DNA from: SAR202 cluster bacterium
GTDB taxonomy: Bacteria; Chloroflexota; Dehalococcoidia; Lucifugimonadales; VGZR01
Assembly (NCBI GenBank): GCA_016872515.1
Contig: VGZR01000010.1
Span: 1-64,000 of the forward strand
Length of the DNA stretch: 64,000 nt
Direction of reading: 5' to 3'
The translations under genes and the position numbers were made by a program. Position 1 is the stretch's first letter. Each line of letters begins with the position of its first letter. This document shows, one piece after another, positions 8,378 to 17,756 of this stretch. The notes under the pieces are model-generated. The model was not told where the DNA came from and searched no databases. It saw only the letters and a list, made by a program, of their open reading frames with translations.

Positions 8378-9760
8378 ATGGCTAAGGTCTCAGAAACACA
8401 GGCCCTTCGCGACGCGTCGCTTCGTTATCTGTGGATGCACAACCGCGACTGGACGCAGATGGCGGAGGAGGGCGAACCCCTGGTCATCACCGAGGGGAAG
8501 GGTATTCGGGTGAAGGACTCGGAGGGTAAGACCTGGATAGACGTGAACGGCGGGTACACGTCGGTGAACGCGGGGTACGGGCGGACAGAGATTGCCGGGG
8601 CGGCATATGAGCAGGCGATGAAGACGGTGTTCGCGCCGGTGGGAACGACGACGGAGCCGGTGGTGCGGCTGGCGGCGAAGGTGGCCGAGCTGGCGCCCGG
8701 CAGCTTGAACCGCGTCTTCCTGGTCTCGGGCGGGTCTGAGGCGAACGAGACGGCCATCAAGATTGCGCGGGCCTACCAAAGGCGCAGGGGAGAGCCGGGG
8801 CGGTATAAGATCATCAGTCGGCGAGGGTCGTACCATGGCATGACGGGCGGCGTGCTGTTCACCGGCGGCGGGCCGGCCAATCCGCGCGCGGACTTCGAGC
8901 CTGTGTACCCTGGGATGCTCTATGCCCCGCAGCCGAACCCGTACCGCTGCGAGATGGGCGGAACGACGCCGTCGGAGTGCGCGGTGCGGTGCGCCCAAGC
9001 GGTCGAGGACCTGATCCTGGAAAACGGACCGAAGACCATCGCGGCGTTTATCGGCGAGCCGGTGGCTGTGCCGCAGGGCGCGGCGGTGCCCGGCGACGAG
9101 TACTGGCCGATGATTCGCCAGATCTGCGACAAGTACGGAGTGCTGCTCATAGATGACGAGGTCATCTGTGGCTTCGGGCGCACGGGCAAGTGGTTCGGCA
9201 ACCAACACTGGAACATCGTGCCGGACATCATGTCGGTGGCGAAGGGTATCGTGAGCAGCTACCTACCGGTGGCGGCGACGGTAGTGAAGGACGAGATTGC
9301 CGAGTATTTCAGCGAGCGCGACGCGACCTTGAGCCACGTGTTCACTAACGCGGGCCACCCGGTGACGGCGGCCGCAGCGCTGAAGAACATCGAAATCATC
9401 GAGAAGGAGAACCTGGTCCAGAACGCGGCGGAGGTCGGTGCCTACCTGAAGGAACAGCTCACGGGCCTGAAGGTGGACCACCCCATCGTCGGCGACGTCC
9501 GCGGGCTGGGCTGCTTCGCGGCCCTTGACCTGGTGAGTAATAAGGAGACCAAGACAGGGTTCAAGCCCGAGGACAAGATGGCGCAGCGCATGACAGACAA
9601 GCTGCGGAAGCGCGGGCTGCTGCTGCGGTCCCGGGGCGATATGCTCCACATGGGCCCGCCGCTGTGCATCACCCGCGACGACGTGGACGATATCGTCCAC
9701 GCCATAGATGTATCCCTGTGGGAGCTTGAGGGTGAGATGGGTATCGCCCGCACGACGTAG
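8378..9760 (+). CDS. PLP-dependent aminotransferase, class III (first of a tandem pair)
   Basis: This 460-residue fold-type I aminotransferase has the cofactor-binding block VSGGSEANETAIKIARAY, the Asp motif LLIDDEVICGFGRTGKWF and the Schiff-base Lys in SVAKGIVSSYLP. It belongs with omega-amino acid, 4-aminobutyrate and beta-alanine:pyruvate aminotransferases; the amino donor is not predictable. A Cys-containing stretch (PNPYRCEMGGTTPSECAVRC) lies between the small-domain halves. The ATG at 8378 is chosen over an upstream frame start because AGGAGGTCATTC precedes it and the protein then aligns at its start with the neighbour. Nine bases separate it from the next, paralogous gene. Confidence 0.88.
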   Translation: MAKVSETQALRDASLRYLWMHNRDWTQMAEEGEPLVITEGKGIRVKDSEGKTWIDVNGGYTSVNAGYGRTEIAGAAYEQAMKTVFAPVGTTTEPVVRLAAKVAELAPGSLNRVFLVSGGSEANETAIKIARAYQRRRGEPGRYKIISRRGSYHGMTGGVLFTGGGPANPRADFEPVYPGMLYAPQPNPYRCEMGGTTPSECAVRCAQAVEDLILENGPKTIAAFIGEPVAVPQGAAVPGDEYWPMIRQICDKYGVLLIDDEVICGFGRTGKWFGNQHWNIVPDIMSVAKGIVSSYLPVAATVVKDEIAEYFSERDATLSHVFTNAGHPVTAAAALKNIEIIEKENLVQNAAEVGAYLKEQLTGLKVDHPIVGDVRGLGCFAALDLVSNKETKTGFKPEDKMAQRMTDKLRKRGLLLRSRGDMLHMGPPLCITRDDVDDIVHAIDVSLWELEGEMGIARTT

Positions 9761-9769
9761 GAGCAGCCG

Positions 9770-11149
9770 ATGGCAACGACGACAGGCAAGACCGAGGAAC
9801 TCCGCGACCTCGCCAACGAACACCTGTGGATGCCGTTCCGATCGTGGGTGGACATGGAGCGGCACGATGAGCCGCTGGTCATCGAGCGGAGCAAAGGCAT
9901 CCACGTGTGGGACTCCGACGGCAGGGAGTGGATAGACGTGAATGGGGGCTACACGTCGGTGAGCGTCGGCTATGGGCGGACGGAGATCGCCCAGGCGATG
10001 CGCGACCAGATGCGGACGCTGCCCTATTGGCCCGAAGGCACCACCACTCCGCCGCTGGCCAGGCTGGTAAAGAAGCTGGCGGAGCTCACGCCGGGGAGCC
10101 TGGAGCGGACATGGCCGGTGTCGGGGGGCTCCGAGGCGAACGAGACGGCCATCAAGATTGCGCGGGCGTACCACAAGCGGCGCGGCGAGCCCGGGCGGTA
10201 TAAGATTGTCAGCCTCAAGGGCACCTACCACGGAGGAACAGGCGTGACGATGTGGCTGGGACGCCCGGCGGGCATCAACCTGTCCGACTTCGAGCCGGAG
10301 TACCCAGGGATGGTGTATGCGCCGCTGCCGAACCCGTACCGCTGCGAGAAGGGCGGCAAGACGCCGTCGGAGTGTTCCGTGCGGTGCGCCAAGGCTTTGG
10401 AGGACCTCATCGTGTTCCATGGGCCGCAGACGGTTGCGGCGGTGATTGCCGAGCCGGTGTGCTCGGGCCTGGGCGGAGTTGTCCCAGGCGACGAGTACTG
10501 GCCGTTGGTGCGCCGCATCTGCGACAAGCACGGCGTACTGCTCATTGACGACGAGGTTGTGTGCGGATTCGGGAGGACAGGCAGGTGGTTTGGCATAGAT
10601 CACTGGGATGTGGTGCCGGACATCATGACGATGGCCAAGGGGCTGGGCAGCAGCTATGTGCCGGTCGGCGCTGCCGTCGTGACCCGTGAGGTGGCTGATG
10701 CTTTCGCCGGGGAGCAGAACATCCTGCGGCAGGCGCTGACCTACGGAGGGCATCCCGTCGCGGCGGCGGTGGCCCTCAAGAACATCGAGGTCATCGAGGA
10801 AGAGAAGATGGTGGAGAACTCGGCCAAGATGGGAGCCTATTTCTTGGGGCAGCTTCGTGGCCTGGAAGAGAAACACCACATCATCGGCGAGGTGCGCGGG
10901 CTGGGGCTACTGATGGGCATTGAGCTCGTGGCTGACCGGAAGACGAAAGCAAAGTTCCCCGCGTCGCTCCGCGTCGGCGAGCGGCTGGTGGAGAAGTTCC
11001 GCAAGCAAGGGTTGTTGCTGCGGACGTTAGGCAACATCATTCAACTCGGGCCGCCGATGTGTATCACCAAGACCGAGGTGGACGAGATCGTGCGCGGGCT
11101 GGATACGGCCATCGGCGAGATAGAGACGGAACTGCCCGCGAAAGCCTGA
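9770..11149 (+). CDS. PLP-dependent aminotransferase, class III (second of a tandem pair)
   Basis: This 459-residue paralogue of the preceding gene has the same motif order: VSGGSEANETAIKIARAY, LLIDDEVVCGFGRTGRWF and the PLP Lys in TMAKGLGSSYVPVG. The insertion PNPYRCEKGGKTPSECSVRC is also shared. GGAG lies six bases before the ATG. The two proteins are alike along nearly their whole length but differ in the N-terminal region and the substrate-facing loops. They could be a tandem duplication with split specificity, or subunits of a heteromer. It is probably co-transcribed with its twin. Confidence 0.88.
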   Translation: MATTTGKTEELRDLANEHLWMPFRSWVDMERHDEPLVIERSKGIHVWDSDGREWIDVNGGYTSVSVGYGRTEIAQAMRDQMRTLPYWPEGTTTPPLARLVKKLAELTPGSLERTWPVSGGSEANETAIKIARAYHKRRGEPGRYKIVSLKGTYHGGTGVTMWLGRPAGINLSDFEPEYPGMVYAPLPNPYRCEKGGKTPSECSVRCAKALEDLIVFHGPQTVAAVIAEPVCSGLGGVVPGDEYWPLVRRICDKHGVLLIDDEVVCGFGRTGRWFGIDHWDVVPDIMTMAKGLGSSYVPVGAAVVTREVADAFAGEQNILRQALTYGGHPVAAAVALKNIEVIEEEKMVENSAKMGAYFLGQLRGLEEKHHIIGEVRGLGLLMGIELVADRKTKAKFPASLRVGERLVEKFRKQGLLLRTLGNIIQLGPPMCITKTEVDEIVRGLDTAIGEIETELPAKA

Positions 11150-11187
11150 GAAATCTATGGAACAGAGAGGGTCTTACTCGACGCGAG

Positions 11188-11865
11188 ATGTCACCTAAGA
11201 ACAACAACAGCTCTGAACCCGGCGAGTGGTCGCAGCGCGTGGCCGTCTTCATAGACGGCAGTAACCTGTACCACAGCCTGGACGAGAACTGCCGCCGCTT
11301 CGACCTGGACTTCGGGGCGTTCGCCCAGAAACTGGTCGGAAACCGGTGGCTCTACCGGGTCTACTACTACAACGTACAGCGAGACCCGGAGCGGAACCAG
11401 CAGGCGTACCAGGACCAGCAGAAGTTCTTCAGTGCGCTGTACAACACGCCATACCTGGAAGTCCGGCTTGGCACGTCGAAGCAGCGGGGCGAGGTCACGG
11501 TGGAGAAGGGCGTGGACATCATGCTGGCCACCGACCTGCTCCAGTTCGCATGGAATAACCTCTATGACGTCGCCATCCTTGTGAGTGGAGATGCCGACTT
11601 CGCCTACGCAGTGCAGCAGGTGAAGAACACCGGTAAGCATGTGGAAGTGGCGGCATTCCCGTCGAACCTGGCGTGGGAGCTGACGCAGGTGGCGGACGGC
11701 CGCATCTTCTTCACGCCCGAGTACTTCGCCGACCTCTGGACGCGTCGAGGGGGCGGCAGGGGAGGGGCGCAGGGCGATGACGGCGGGCGCCGCCGCCGCT
11801 GGCCGTTCAGCCGCCAGCGGTCTCCGGCCGCGTCTGATGAAGTCACCAAGCTGCCGCAACAGTAA
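11188..11865 (+). CDS. NYN domain protein (LabA/DUF88 family)
   Basis: This 225-residue protein has the PIN-like NYN fold: first acidic residue in VAVFIDGSNLYHSL (about residues 18-31), a second in KGVDIMLATDLLQ and a third in VSGDADFAYAVQQVK. These acidic residues form the metal-binding centre of predicted ribonucleases of this family. The last 40 residues are an Arg/Gly-rich tail (RRGGGRGGAQGDDGGRRRR), consistent with RNA binding. The start at 11188 removes an upstream extension that would overlap the end of the aminotransferase gene. The RNA target is unknown. Confidence 0.82.
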   Translation: MSPKNNNSSEPGEWSQRVAVFIDGSNLYHSLDENCRRFDLDFGAFAQKLVGNRWLYRVYYYNVQRDPERNQQAYQDQQKFFSALYNTPYLEVRLGTSKQRGEVTVEKGVDIMLATDLLQFAWNNLYDVAILVSGDADFAYAVQQVKNTGKHVEVAAFPSNLAWELTQVADGRIFFTPEYFADLWTRRGGGRGGAQGDDGGRRRRWPFSRQRSPAASDEVTKLPQQ

Positions 11866-11897
11866 GTTTCGACTTTTCCCTTCCCCTCGGCGTTTGC

Positions 11898-11903
11898 TAT
11901 ACT
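11898..11903 (+). promoter_or_regulatory. Extended -10 element upstream of purA
   Basis: TATACT at 11898-11903 is preceded by TGC, forming an extended -10 (TGCTATACT) about 50 bases before the purA ATG. No good -35 is seen at 17-18 bases. The same nonamer precedes rpsB and close variants precede rpsO and the LLM oxidoreductase. Confidence 0.5.
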
Positions 11904-11952
11904 CCCCAGGGCCTTTTGCATCGCAGTCTTGCACAGGAGCACGTCTCGGAAC

Positions 11953-13239
11953 ATGCCTGCACACGCGGTATTGGGCGCCCAGTGGGGCGACGAAGGAAAA
12001 GGAAAGGTCGTTGACTTCCTTTCGGGTCATGCCGACGTGGTGGCACGTTTTTCAGGTGGGAACAACGCCGGTCACACGGTTATGAACGAGCAGGGGAAGT
12101 TCGCCCTCCACCTGATTCCCTCCGGCATCTTCTGGCCGCAGACGGTGAGCGTCATCGGGAACGGCGCAGTGGTTGACCCCGACACGTTGCTCCGCGAGGT
12201 GACCGACCTGGAGCGGCGCGGTGTGGAACTCAAGGGCCGGCTGCTCATCAGCGAACGCGCCCACATCATCATGCCCTACCACATCATGCTGGACCGGCTC
12301 CAAGAGTCGGCGAAGGGCAGCCGTGCCATCGGGACCACGGGCCGCGGCATCGGCCCGGCCTACAGCGACAAGGCGTCTCGGAGCGGACTGCGGGCAGCCG
12401 ACCTGCTCGACCTCCGCGCCCTCAAGCCGCGACTGAAGGTCATCCTGGAGCACAACAACACCATCATCACGAGGGTCTATGGTGGTGAGCCGCTCTCGTT
12501 GGACGAGGTGTACTCCAAGTGCGTGACGTGGGCAAACCGGCTGGCACCGTTCTTCGGGAGGGTGGAGCGGCTCATCCACGAGCGGCTTGCGAAGGGCCAG
12601 GTGGTGCTCTTGGAAGGCGCGCAGGGAGCACTGCTCGACCTTGACCACGGCACATACCCGTTCGTGACGTCGTCGAACCCGACCATCGGCGGCGCGTGTG
12701 TCGGCTTGGGCATCCATCCCAAGCAGATCACCGGGGTCATCGGTGTGTTCAAGGCGTACTGCACCCGGGTTGGCAGCGGGCCATTCCCGACGGAGCTGAA
12801 GAACGAGGTCGGCGAGCGCATCCGGCATCTGGCGCAGGAGTTCGGGGCGACGACGGGTCGGCCGCGGCGGGTGGGCTGGTTCGATGCAGTGGCGGCGCGG
12901 TACAGCACGCAGGTGAACGGGTACACGTCGGTGGTGCTGACGCGGCTAGATGTCCTGGACGGGTTTCATCCCATCAAGATTTGCACGGCCTATGAACTGG
13001 ACGGGGAGCGGGTGACCGACCTGCCGGGTGGCACCGCGGAGTTTGAGCGGTGCAGGCCCGTGTACGAGGAGCACCCGGGCTGGGACAAGCCAACCGCAAG
13101 CGTGACGAACCACAAGGACCTGCCGGAGGGGGCACGCTCGTACGTGGAGCGGCTGCAGGAACTCATCGGGGCGCCCATAGACATCATTTCGACCGGGCCG
13201 AAGCGGCACGAGACCATCACAGTCAGGCCGGTCATTTAG
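11953..13239 (+). CDS. purA: Adenylosuccinate synthetase
   Basis: This 428-residue enzyme forms adenylosuccinate from IMP, aspartate and GTP in AMP synthesis. The GTP-binding loop GAQWGDEGKGKVVD is at residues 7-20, the IMP-binding GGNNAGHTV near 35-43, and TTGRGIGPAY, FVTSSNPTIGG and the C-terminal guanine-binding STGPKRHETI region are all present, so the gene is complete at the usual length. The ATG at 11953 is used; AGGAG lies 13 bases upstream. A slightly longer frame (from 11929) is possible. It is followed by a decayed toxin-antitoxin locus rather than other purine genes. Confidence 0.96.
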   Translation: MPAHAVLGAQWGDEGKGKVVDFLSGHADVVARFSGGNNAGHTVMNEQGKFALHLIPSGIFWPQTVSVIGNGAVVDPDTLLREVTDLERRGVELKGRLLISERAHIIMPYHIMLDRLQESAKGSRAIGTTGRGIGPAYSDKASRSGLRAADLLDLRALKPRLKVILEHNNTIITRVYGGEPLSLDEVYSKCVTWANRLAPFFGRVERLIHERLAKGQVVLLEGAQGALLDLDHGTYPFVTSSNPTIGGACVGLGIHPKQITGVIGVFKAYCTRVGSGPFPTELKNEVGERIRHLAQEFGATTGRPRRVGWFDAVAARYSTQVNGYTSVVLTRLDVLDGFHPIKICTAYELDGERVTDLPGGTAEFERCRPVYEEHPGWDKPTASVTNHKDLPEGARSYVERLQELIGAPIDIISTGPKRHETITVRPVI

Positions 13240-13324
13240 GTGGAGGCGAGGCGGGCGGAAACCGCCTGAGTTGTAAAAAGGTTCGCTTGGTCATACGTAC
13301 GAACGGGCGGTAGGATGTCTGTAT

Positions 13325-13543
13325 CTGGTTAAGTCACTCGCCAAGGCGCCTGAGGAAGTGGGGAAACTGCCGGAAGATGACCAAGATGCGATTGCATCTT
13401 GGTTGTTGGAGAAACTGGCCTCAGAGCGGCGCTGGAGCAAAGCCTTCGCCGCATCTCAAGGCAGGTTGGCATCGCTGGCAGACGAGGCACTACAAGAGCA
13501 TCGTCAGGGCCGGACCCGTCCGCTGAATGCCTGGGGCGCGTGA
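13325..13543 (+). pseudogene. Antitoxin-like small protein, start unclear
   Basis: The frame encodes LVKSLAKAPEEVGKLPEDDQ followed by DAIASWLLEKLASERRWSKA and an Arg/Pro-containing end (RQGRTRPL). The stretch LPEDDQDAIASWLLEKL and the short length match antitoxins that pair with RelE/ParE-like toxins. No ATG or ribosome-binding site fits: the first usable start is GTG at 13358 within the conserved part, while homology-like sequence extends upstream to at least 13325. The stop overlaps the toxin's GTG by four bases (GTGA), the coupling expected of such pairs. Because the partner is frameshifted and the start is missing, the locus looks decayed. Confidence 0.5.
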
Positions 13544-13811
13544 ATTCGCACACAACAGCGACGTTTCGCCGCCAGCTCGCGCGCTTGCCCACGGCCACCC
13601 GGCAACAGGCGCAGGAAGCCAACGGCCTTTTCAAAGTTCACCCATTCCGCACCCAAGTCTCCGGTTCAAGCAAGTGCAAGCGCGTCGCTCCACCAACCCA
13701 GTCCGGATCTCCCTTCGCTATCGAGCGCTCGGGGTCCGTGAAGGCGGCGACATCGTCTGGTTCTGGATCGGGTCCCACGCAGCTTGCGACCGCCTCTTGA
13801 GGCGGCGATGA
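13540..13811 (+). pseudogene. RelE/ParE-like toxin, frameshifted
   Basis: From GTG 13540 the frame reads HTTATFRRQLARLPTATRQQ and AQEANGLFKVHPF, then loses sense. From about 13650 the next frame reads HPSLRFKQVQARRS...VRISLRYRALG...GGDIVWFWIGSHAACDRLLRR. Joined, these give a typical RelE-superfamily toxin of about 90 residues, whose C-terminus commonly reads YRALG..DGD.I.WFWIGSHADYD. The shift corresponds to two extra bases (or one lost) near TTCCGCACCC. It probably no longer makes an active mRNA interferase, unless the indel is an assembly error. Confidence 0.6.
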
Positions 13812-13929
13812 CGATTAGCAGGTTGGGGCGCTAGTCTACCGAAGCAAGACCCCTGCGGCGTGTTTGCGGCTGCAGTTCAGGTCTCTCCCGCATCCGCCAG
13901 CAGGACGGCTTCTCTGGAGAAAAGCGTCC

Positions 13930-14841
13930 CTAGCCAGTGGCGGCCTGGGCGGGCGCCTGGAGGTCTATGTGGTACCTGGCCATTAGGTCATCAAGCTTCA
14001 TAGCGGTGGCGTCGTCGGGCTCGACGAGCGGGAGACGCGGTTTGCCGACGGCGAAGCCCGCCTTGCCGACGGCGTACTTGATGGGGATGGGGTTGGTGAC
14101 GATGAAGATGCCTTTGAAGATGTCGAGAAGGCGGCGGTGTTTGGCTGCGGCGGCCTCGATGTTGCCCTCCAGGACGAGGCCCATCATCGCCTTGATCTGG
14201 TTGCCGACGAGGTGGGAAGCGACCGAGACGACGCCGTAGCCGCCGGCGCACATGATGAAAAAGGTCTTGTTGTCGTCCCCGCTCCAGACCTTGAAGTCGG
14301 CACGGGCTCCGGAGATGATGCGGGCGACCTGGTCGAGGTCGTCAGAGGCCTCCTTGACGCCGGCGATGTTGTCTATCCTGCTGAGGCGAACCGTGGTGTC
14401 GGAGGTCATGTTGAGGCTGGTGCGCCCTGGGACGTTGTAGAGGATGCCGGGGATGTGAACGGCCTCGGCGATAGCCTTGAAGTGCTGATACAGCCCGTCC
14501 TGTGGGGGCTTGTTGTAGTAAGGGACGGTCATGAGGATGGCGTCCACGCCCTCACGCTCGGCCTCTTTGCTCAGTTCGATGCTCTCGGCGGTGTTGTAGT
14601 TCGTACTGCCGGCGACGACGGCGGCGCGCTTGCCGACGGCCTTCTTGACCTCGGCGAAGAGCCGCAGCTTTTCCTCGGTGGACAGGGTCGGCGACTCGCC
14701 GGTGGTGCCGGAGACGACAAGACCGTCGCTGCCGGAGTCCACGAGGGCATTGGCAAGCTTGCCTGCCTCCTTGTAGTCCACCTGGCCGCGCTCGTCGAAG
14801 GGGGTGACCATCGCGGTCAGCAGTCTGCCTATCTGCGCCAT
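13930..14841 (-). CDS. dapA: 4-hydroxy-tetrahydrodipicolinate synthase
   Basis: This 303-residue TIM-barrel enzyme condenses pyruvate with aspartate semialdehyde, the first step committed to lysine and diaminopimelate. Visible are GTTGESPTLSTEEK near residue 45, the catalytic Tyr in GILYNVPGRT and the Schiff-base Lys in AGVKEASDDLDQ. Length and motifs are standard. The ATG at 14841 overlaps the end of asd by 13 bases, so the two genes are translationally linked and probably co-regulated. A second DHDPS-family gene at 60358 lacks this context. Confidence 0.93.
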   Translation of the reverse strand: MAQIGRLLTAMVTPFDERGQVDYKEAGKLANALVDSGSDGLVVSGTTGESPTLSTEEKLRLFAEVKKAVGKRAAVVAGSTNYNTAESIELSKEAEREGVDAILMTVPYYNKPPQDGLYQHFKAIAEAVHIPGILYNVPGRTSLNMTSDTTVRLSRIDNIAGVKEASDDLDQVARIISGARADFKVWSGDDNKTFFIMCAGGYGVVSVASHLVGNQIKAMMGLVLEGNIEAAAAKHRRLLDIFKGIFIVTNPIPIKYAVGKAGFAVGKPRLPLVEPDDATAMKLDDLMARYHIDLQAPAQAATG

Positions 14842-15896
14842 GATTGTGCCTTCCTTTGCCTAAGCAGCAGGCCCCTCTTCAGGACGTCCTCTGCGATCTG
14901 GATGGCGTTGAGCGCCGCGCCTTTGCGGAGGTTATCGGACGAGAGCCAGAGGGCGATGCCGTTGGGGTGGGAGAGGTCCTTGCGGATGCGGCCCACCAGC
15001 ACATCATCAATGCCCTCGGCCTCGATGGGCATAGGGTAGAGGGCCGAGGCGGGGTTGTCCACCACTCGGATGCCGATGCTCTCGGAGAGCACCTCGCGGA
15101 CGGTGGCGACAGCCATCGGGCGCTCGAACTCGACATGGACGGCCTCGGAGTGGCCGACCAAAACGGGGACGCGCACACAGGTAGCCGAGAGCGGCAGGTC
15201 GGGCAGATGGAGGATCTTCCGCGTCTCGCCGACCATCTTCATCTCTTCCTTGGTGTAGCCGGTGTCCTCAAAGTTATCTATGTGGGGGAAGAGGTTGTAG
15301 GCGATGCGCTGCGGCAGGTCGTTGGCAGCGACAGTCCGGCCTTCGTGCAGCAGTCGGGTCTGGTCGAGAAGCTCAGCGACCGCTTTGGAGCCCTTGCCGG
15401 AGACGGACTGGTAGGTGTCCACGACGACGCGGCGCACGGGGTTGAGGTGGTTGAGGGGCTTCAGCACCATGACGAGCGGTGTGGTGGAGCAGTTCGGGAT
15501 GGAGATGATGCCTTGGTGGCCGTCCAGGTCGTCGGCGTTGACCTCGGGCACGACGAGGGGGACGTTCGGGTCCATGCGGAACGTGGAACTGTCGTCTATG
15601 ACGAGTGCGCCCTGTTGGACAGCGATGGGCCCGTACTCCCTGCTGGCCTTGCCGCTGGCGGAGATGAAGGCGATGTCCACCTGGCTGAACAGCTCGGGGG
15701 TGGCGGGCTCGACGATGTGCTCTTGCCCATTGACGAGGAGGCGTTTGCCCCAGGAGCGCTCGGTGGCGCAGAGGCGTAGGGCAGTGTAGGGGAACTTGCG
15801 CTCCTCCGCGATGCGGAGGAAGACCTTGCCGACCGCTCCGGTGGCGCCGACGACCGCGACTCTACAACCTTCCACGTGAAACTCCAGACGATTCAT
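14829..15896 (-). CDS. asd: Aspartate-semialdehyde dehydrogenase
   Basis: This 355-residue NADP enzyme reduces aspartyl phosphate to aspartate semialdehyde. The Rossmann loop VAVVGATGAVGKVFLRI is at residues 13-29, the active-site Cys lies in IPNCSTTPLVMVL, and the substrate region RVPVLVGHSEAVHVEF follows. It belongs to an operon with dapA downstream (13-base overlap). On the other side, 53 bases separate it from a DUF262 gene that splits it from dapB. No aspartokinase is in the window. Confidence 0.94.
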   Translation of the reverse strand: MNRLEFHVEGCRVAVVGATGAVGKVFLRIAEERKFPYTALRLCATERSWGKRLLVNGQEHIVEPATPELFSQVDIAFISASGKASREYGPIAVQQGALVIDDSSTFRMDPNVPLVVPEVNADDLDGHQGIISIPNCSTTPLVMVLKPLNHLNPVRRVVVDTYQSVSGKGSKAVAELLDQTRLLHEGRTVAANDLPQRIAYNLFPHIDNFEDTGYTKEEMKMVGETRKILHLPDLPLSATCVRVPVLVGHSEAVHVEFERPMAVATVREVLSESIGIRVVDNPASALYPMPIEAEGIDDVLVGRIRKDLSHPNGIALWLSSDNLRKGAALNAIQIAEDVLKRGLLLRQRKAQSWRR

Positions 15897-15949
15897 GAGA
15901 TAGGCAAATCATACGCATAGAAGGGGAGGAAATCCAGGGCCGAGGTGAG

Positions 15950-17743
15950 CTAGAGAGCCTCGAAGTAGGCCTGGATTCTGTGCGCCATGAGCGTGCGCCG
16001 CTGCACAAGGAAATCATCGTAGGTAAGAATCTCGCCGTCGAGCAGGGACTCCGGCACGCAATTCATCCGGAGGTTGGTTCGCATCTCCCCACTGTCTGTG
16101 ATTCCACCGTAGCGCTTCTTGCCGCCGCTCGCCTGCTCAGCCAGTTCTTGGAAGTACTGATCAGGCGGCTTGTCCCCGATGGCGATATTAATCTCGCTCT
16201 GGGCCAGGACGAAGTTAGCAATCTGGTTGTAACGACCGCGCGAAAGGCCCTGTTTCTTCAGGTGGTTGCGAGGGTAAACGTGGTGCACGTCGCTGCGGTT
16301 CAGGAGCAGGTCCCGCACGGTGATATCGCGCGAGAGGAATCCCAAGTCTCCAAACTTCACTTGCGCAGCCTGATAAACTAGGAAGTACGGACTTATCGTG
16401 GAAGATGTGTCCATCTCCTGGGGGAGAAGAGTAGTCCAGTAGCTTTCCGATAGTTCGGCCTGGATGACCGACTCCACATAAGCAACCAGGCCCCGCGCCT
16501 CAATTTGGCGAATATCGAAGTCAAACGTCGTCTCCGGGCTTCCGGCGTACCGCCCACGGAGGACAGACATGACGTACCAACGCCGCGCGAGCCGCTCGAG
16601 ATCATCGGCGGGCTGGTTCTCAGTTCGCCCCCGCAGGTACAGGACATAGACGAAGTTAACGGCGTTTTGGGTTCGAATCAAGTCCCTTGTCACAAATCCC
16701 GCCGATCGGAGAATCATCGTGATTCGGTCGAAGTGTGTCTTGTTGATGAAGTCGAGAATGCCCTGCTTGAGCTGTGCGAAAGCCTGTTCGGCGATTGCCT
16801 CCTCATACTGCTTGTTCTCGAAGTTCCGGCCCGAGAGCAAGGCCACGAGGTCCTGAAGTCTGCCCCGCCGGAACTGGGAGGTAAATGCAACGCGGAGCAT
16901 GTCAGTATAGGACGGGTCGTAGAGGTCGTCGCTAACGTCCTTGAGCCAGCGCATCTTCTGCATGAACTCCGAAGCCGCGAATGCCGAATCGCCCTTTTCG
17001 ATTCGCACTAAGAACTCCGGCGCCACCGCTAGGTGGCAGAAATAGTCAATCGCTTTGCGCAATAGATTGCCGCCGTAGCGTTCATCGGCCGCTATCTTCG
17101 ACATGACGAAATCGGCCTGGCTAAGAGTCGCTCCAGCGGAATTCACGCGGATGAATATCTCAGTAACCGTTTCGATGTCGAGGTCTCCCGCTAGCTCAAT
17201 CACTCCAACGTGGTTGTTGATAATCTTTCGTAACTTCTCAAAGGTGCCAAAAAGGTGGTCTTCGTCCATGCCCGGGTTAGCCAATGCATACTGCTTAGTG
17301 ATTTGAAGGAGCCGCGCATCCGGCGAGAAGAGGGCGGCGACGTCGGGAATCCAGGACGCGTCTTTCTGGATGGCGGGGTTTGAGACCTCGAACTGTTCTT
17401 CCCGCGGGTGGAATGCAATCCGGATACGGACGGTCTCGTAGTCCTTAGTCATGACCTCTTGGCCGAGGAGCGCTGCCATAAGTGAGGTTACGCGCTGCTG
17501 GCCGTCGATTAGGATTCGCTTGCCCGCAGAAGGGGTTCCGTCTTTGAGCCGAACTGTCGGGTTGCGCCAAGCGATGAGATAGCCGATGGGGTAACCCTGG
17601 TACAGCGAGTCGAGGAGGTTGCGAACTTTTGTGGCGTCCCAGACGAAGGGGCGCTGAATCTCAGGGATGGCAATCTCTCCTGACTTGACCCAAGTCAGGA
17701 TGGTCTCAATCGGATGTGGGGTAACCGAGTATCGCTGCGCCAC
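15950..17743 (-). CDS. DUF262/HNH protein, GmrSD-type restriction-like
   Basis: This 597-residue protein has an N-terminal DUF262 domain with [20 protein letters not shown] (about 25-44) and the hallmark DGQQRVTSL (about 80-88), which binds or hydrolyses nucleotide in GmrS-like proteins. The C-terminal third carries an HNH-like nuclease motif, [15 protein letters not shown] with [11 protein letters not shown]. This architecture matches single-chain GmrSD/type IV modification-dependent restriction proteins active against phage with modified DNA; whether this one is active is untested. Sampled stretches are near 52% G+C, clearly below the dap genes on both sides, so transfer is likely. It lies 13 bases after dapB, starting at a GTG. 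Confidence 0.85.
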   Translation of the reverse strand: MAQRYSVTPHPIETILTWVKSGEIAIPEIQRPFVWDATKVRNLLDSLYQGYPIGYLIAWRNPTVRLKDGTPSAGKRILIDGQQRVTSLMAALLGQEVMTKDYETVRIRIAFHPREEQFEVSNPAIQKDASWIPDVAALFSPDARLLQITKQYALANPGMDEDHLFGTFEKLRKIINNHVGVIELAGDLDIETVTEIFIRVNSAGATLSQADFVMSKIAADERYGGNLLRKAIDYFCHLAVAPEFLVRIEKGDSAFAASEFMQKMRWLKDVSDDLYDPSYTDMLRVAFTSQFRRGRLQDLVALLSGRNFENKQYEEAIAEQAFAQLKQGILDFINKTHFDRITMILRSAGFVTRDLIRTQNAVNFVYVLYLRGRTENQPADDLERLARRWYVMSVLRGRYAGSPETTFDFDIRQIEARGLVAYVESVIQAELSESYWTTLLPQEMDTSSTISPYFLVYQAAQVKFGDLGFLSRDITVRDLLLNRSDVHHVYPRNHLKKQGLSRGRYNQIANFVLAQSEINIAIGDKPPDQYFQELAEQASGGKKRYGGITDSGEMRTNLRMNCVPESLLDGEILTYDDFLVQRRTLMAHRIQAYFEAL

Positions 17744-17756
17744 AGTTCAATCACCG

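Noticed and set aside
9263-10879. A 538-codon open frame on the minus strand opposite the aminotransferases
   Set aside because: It is antisense to two clear enzymes, has no recognisable domains, and is His/Arg-rich as expected from the complement of GC-rich coding DNA.
13240-13300. A terminator after purA
   Set aside because: A GGCGG/CCGCC hairpin is present but no T-run follows it.
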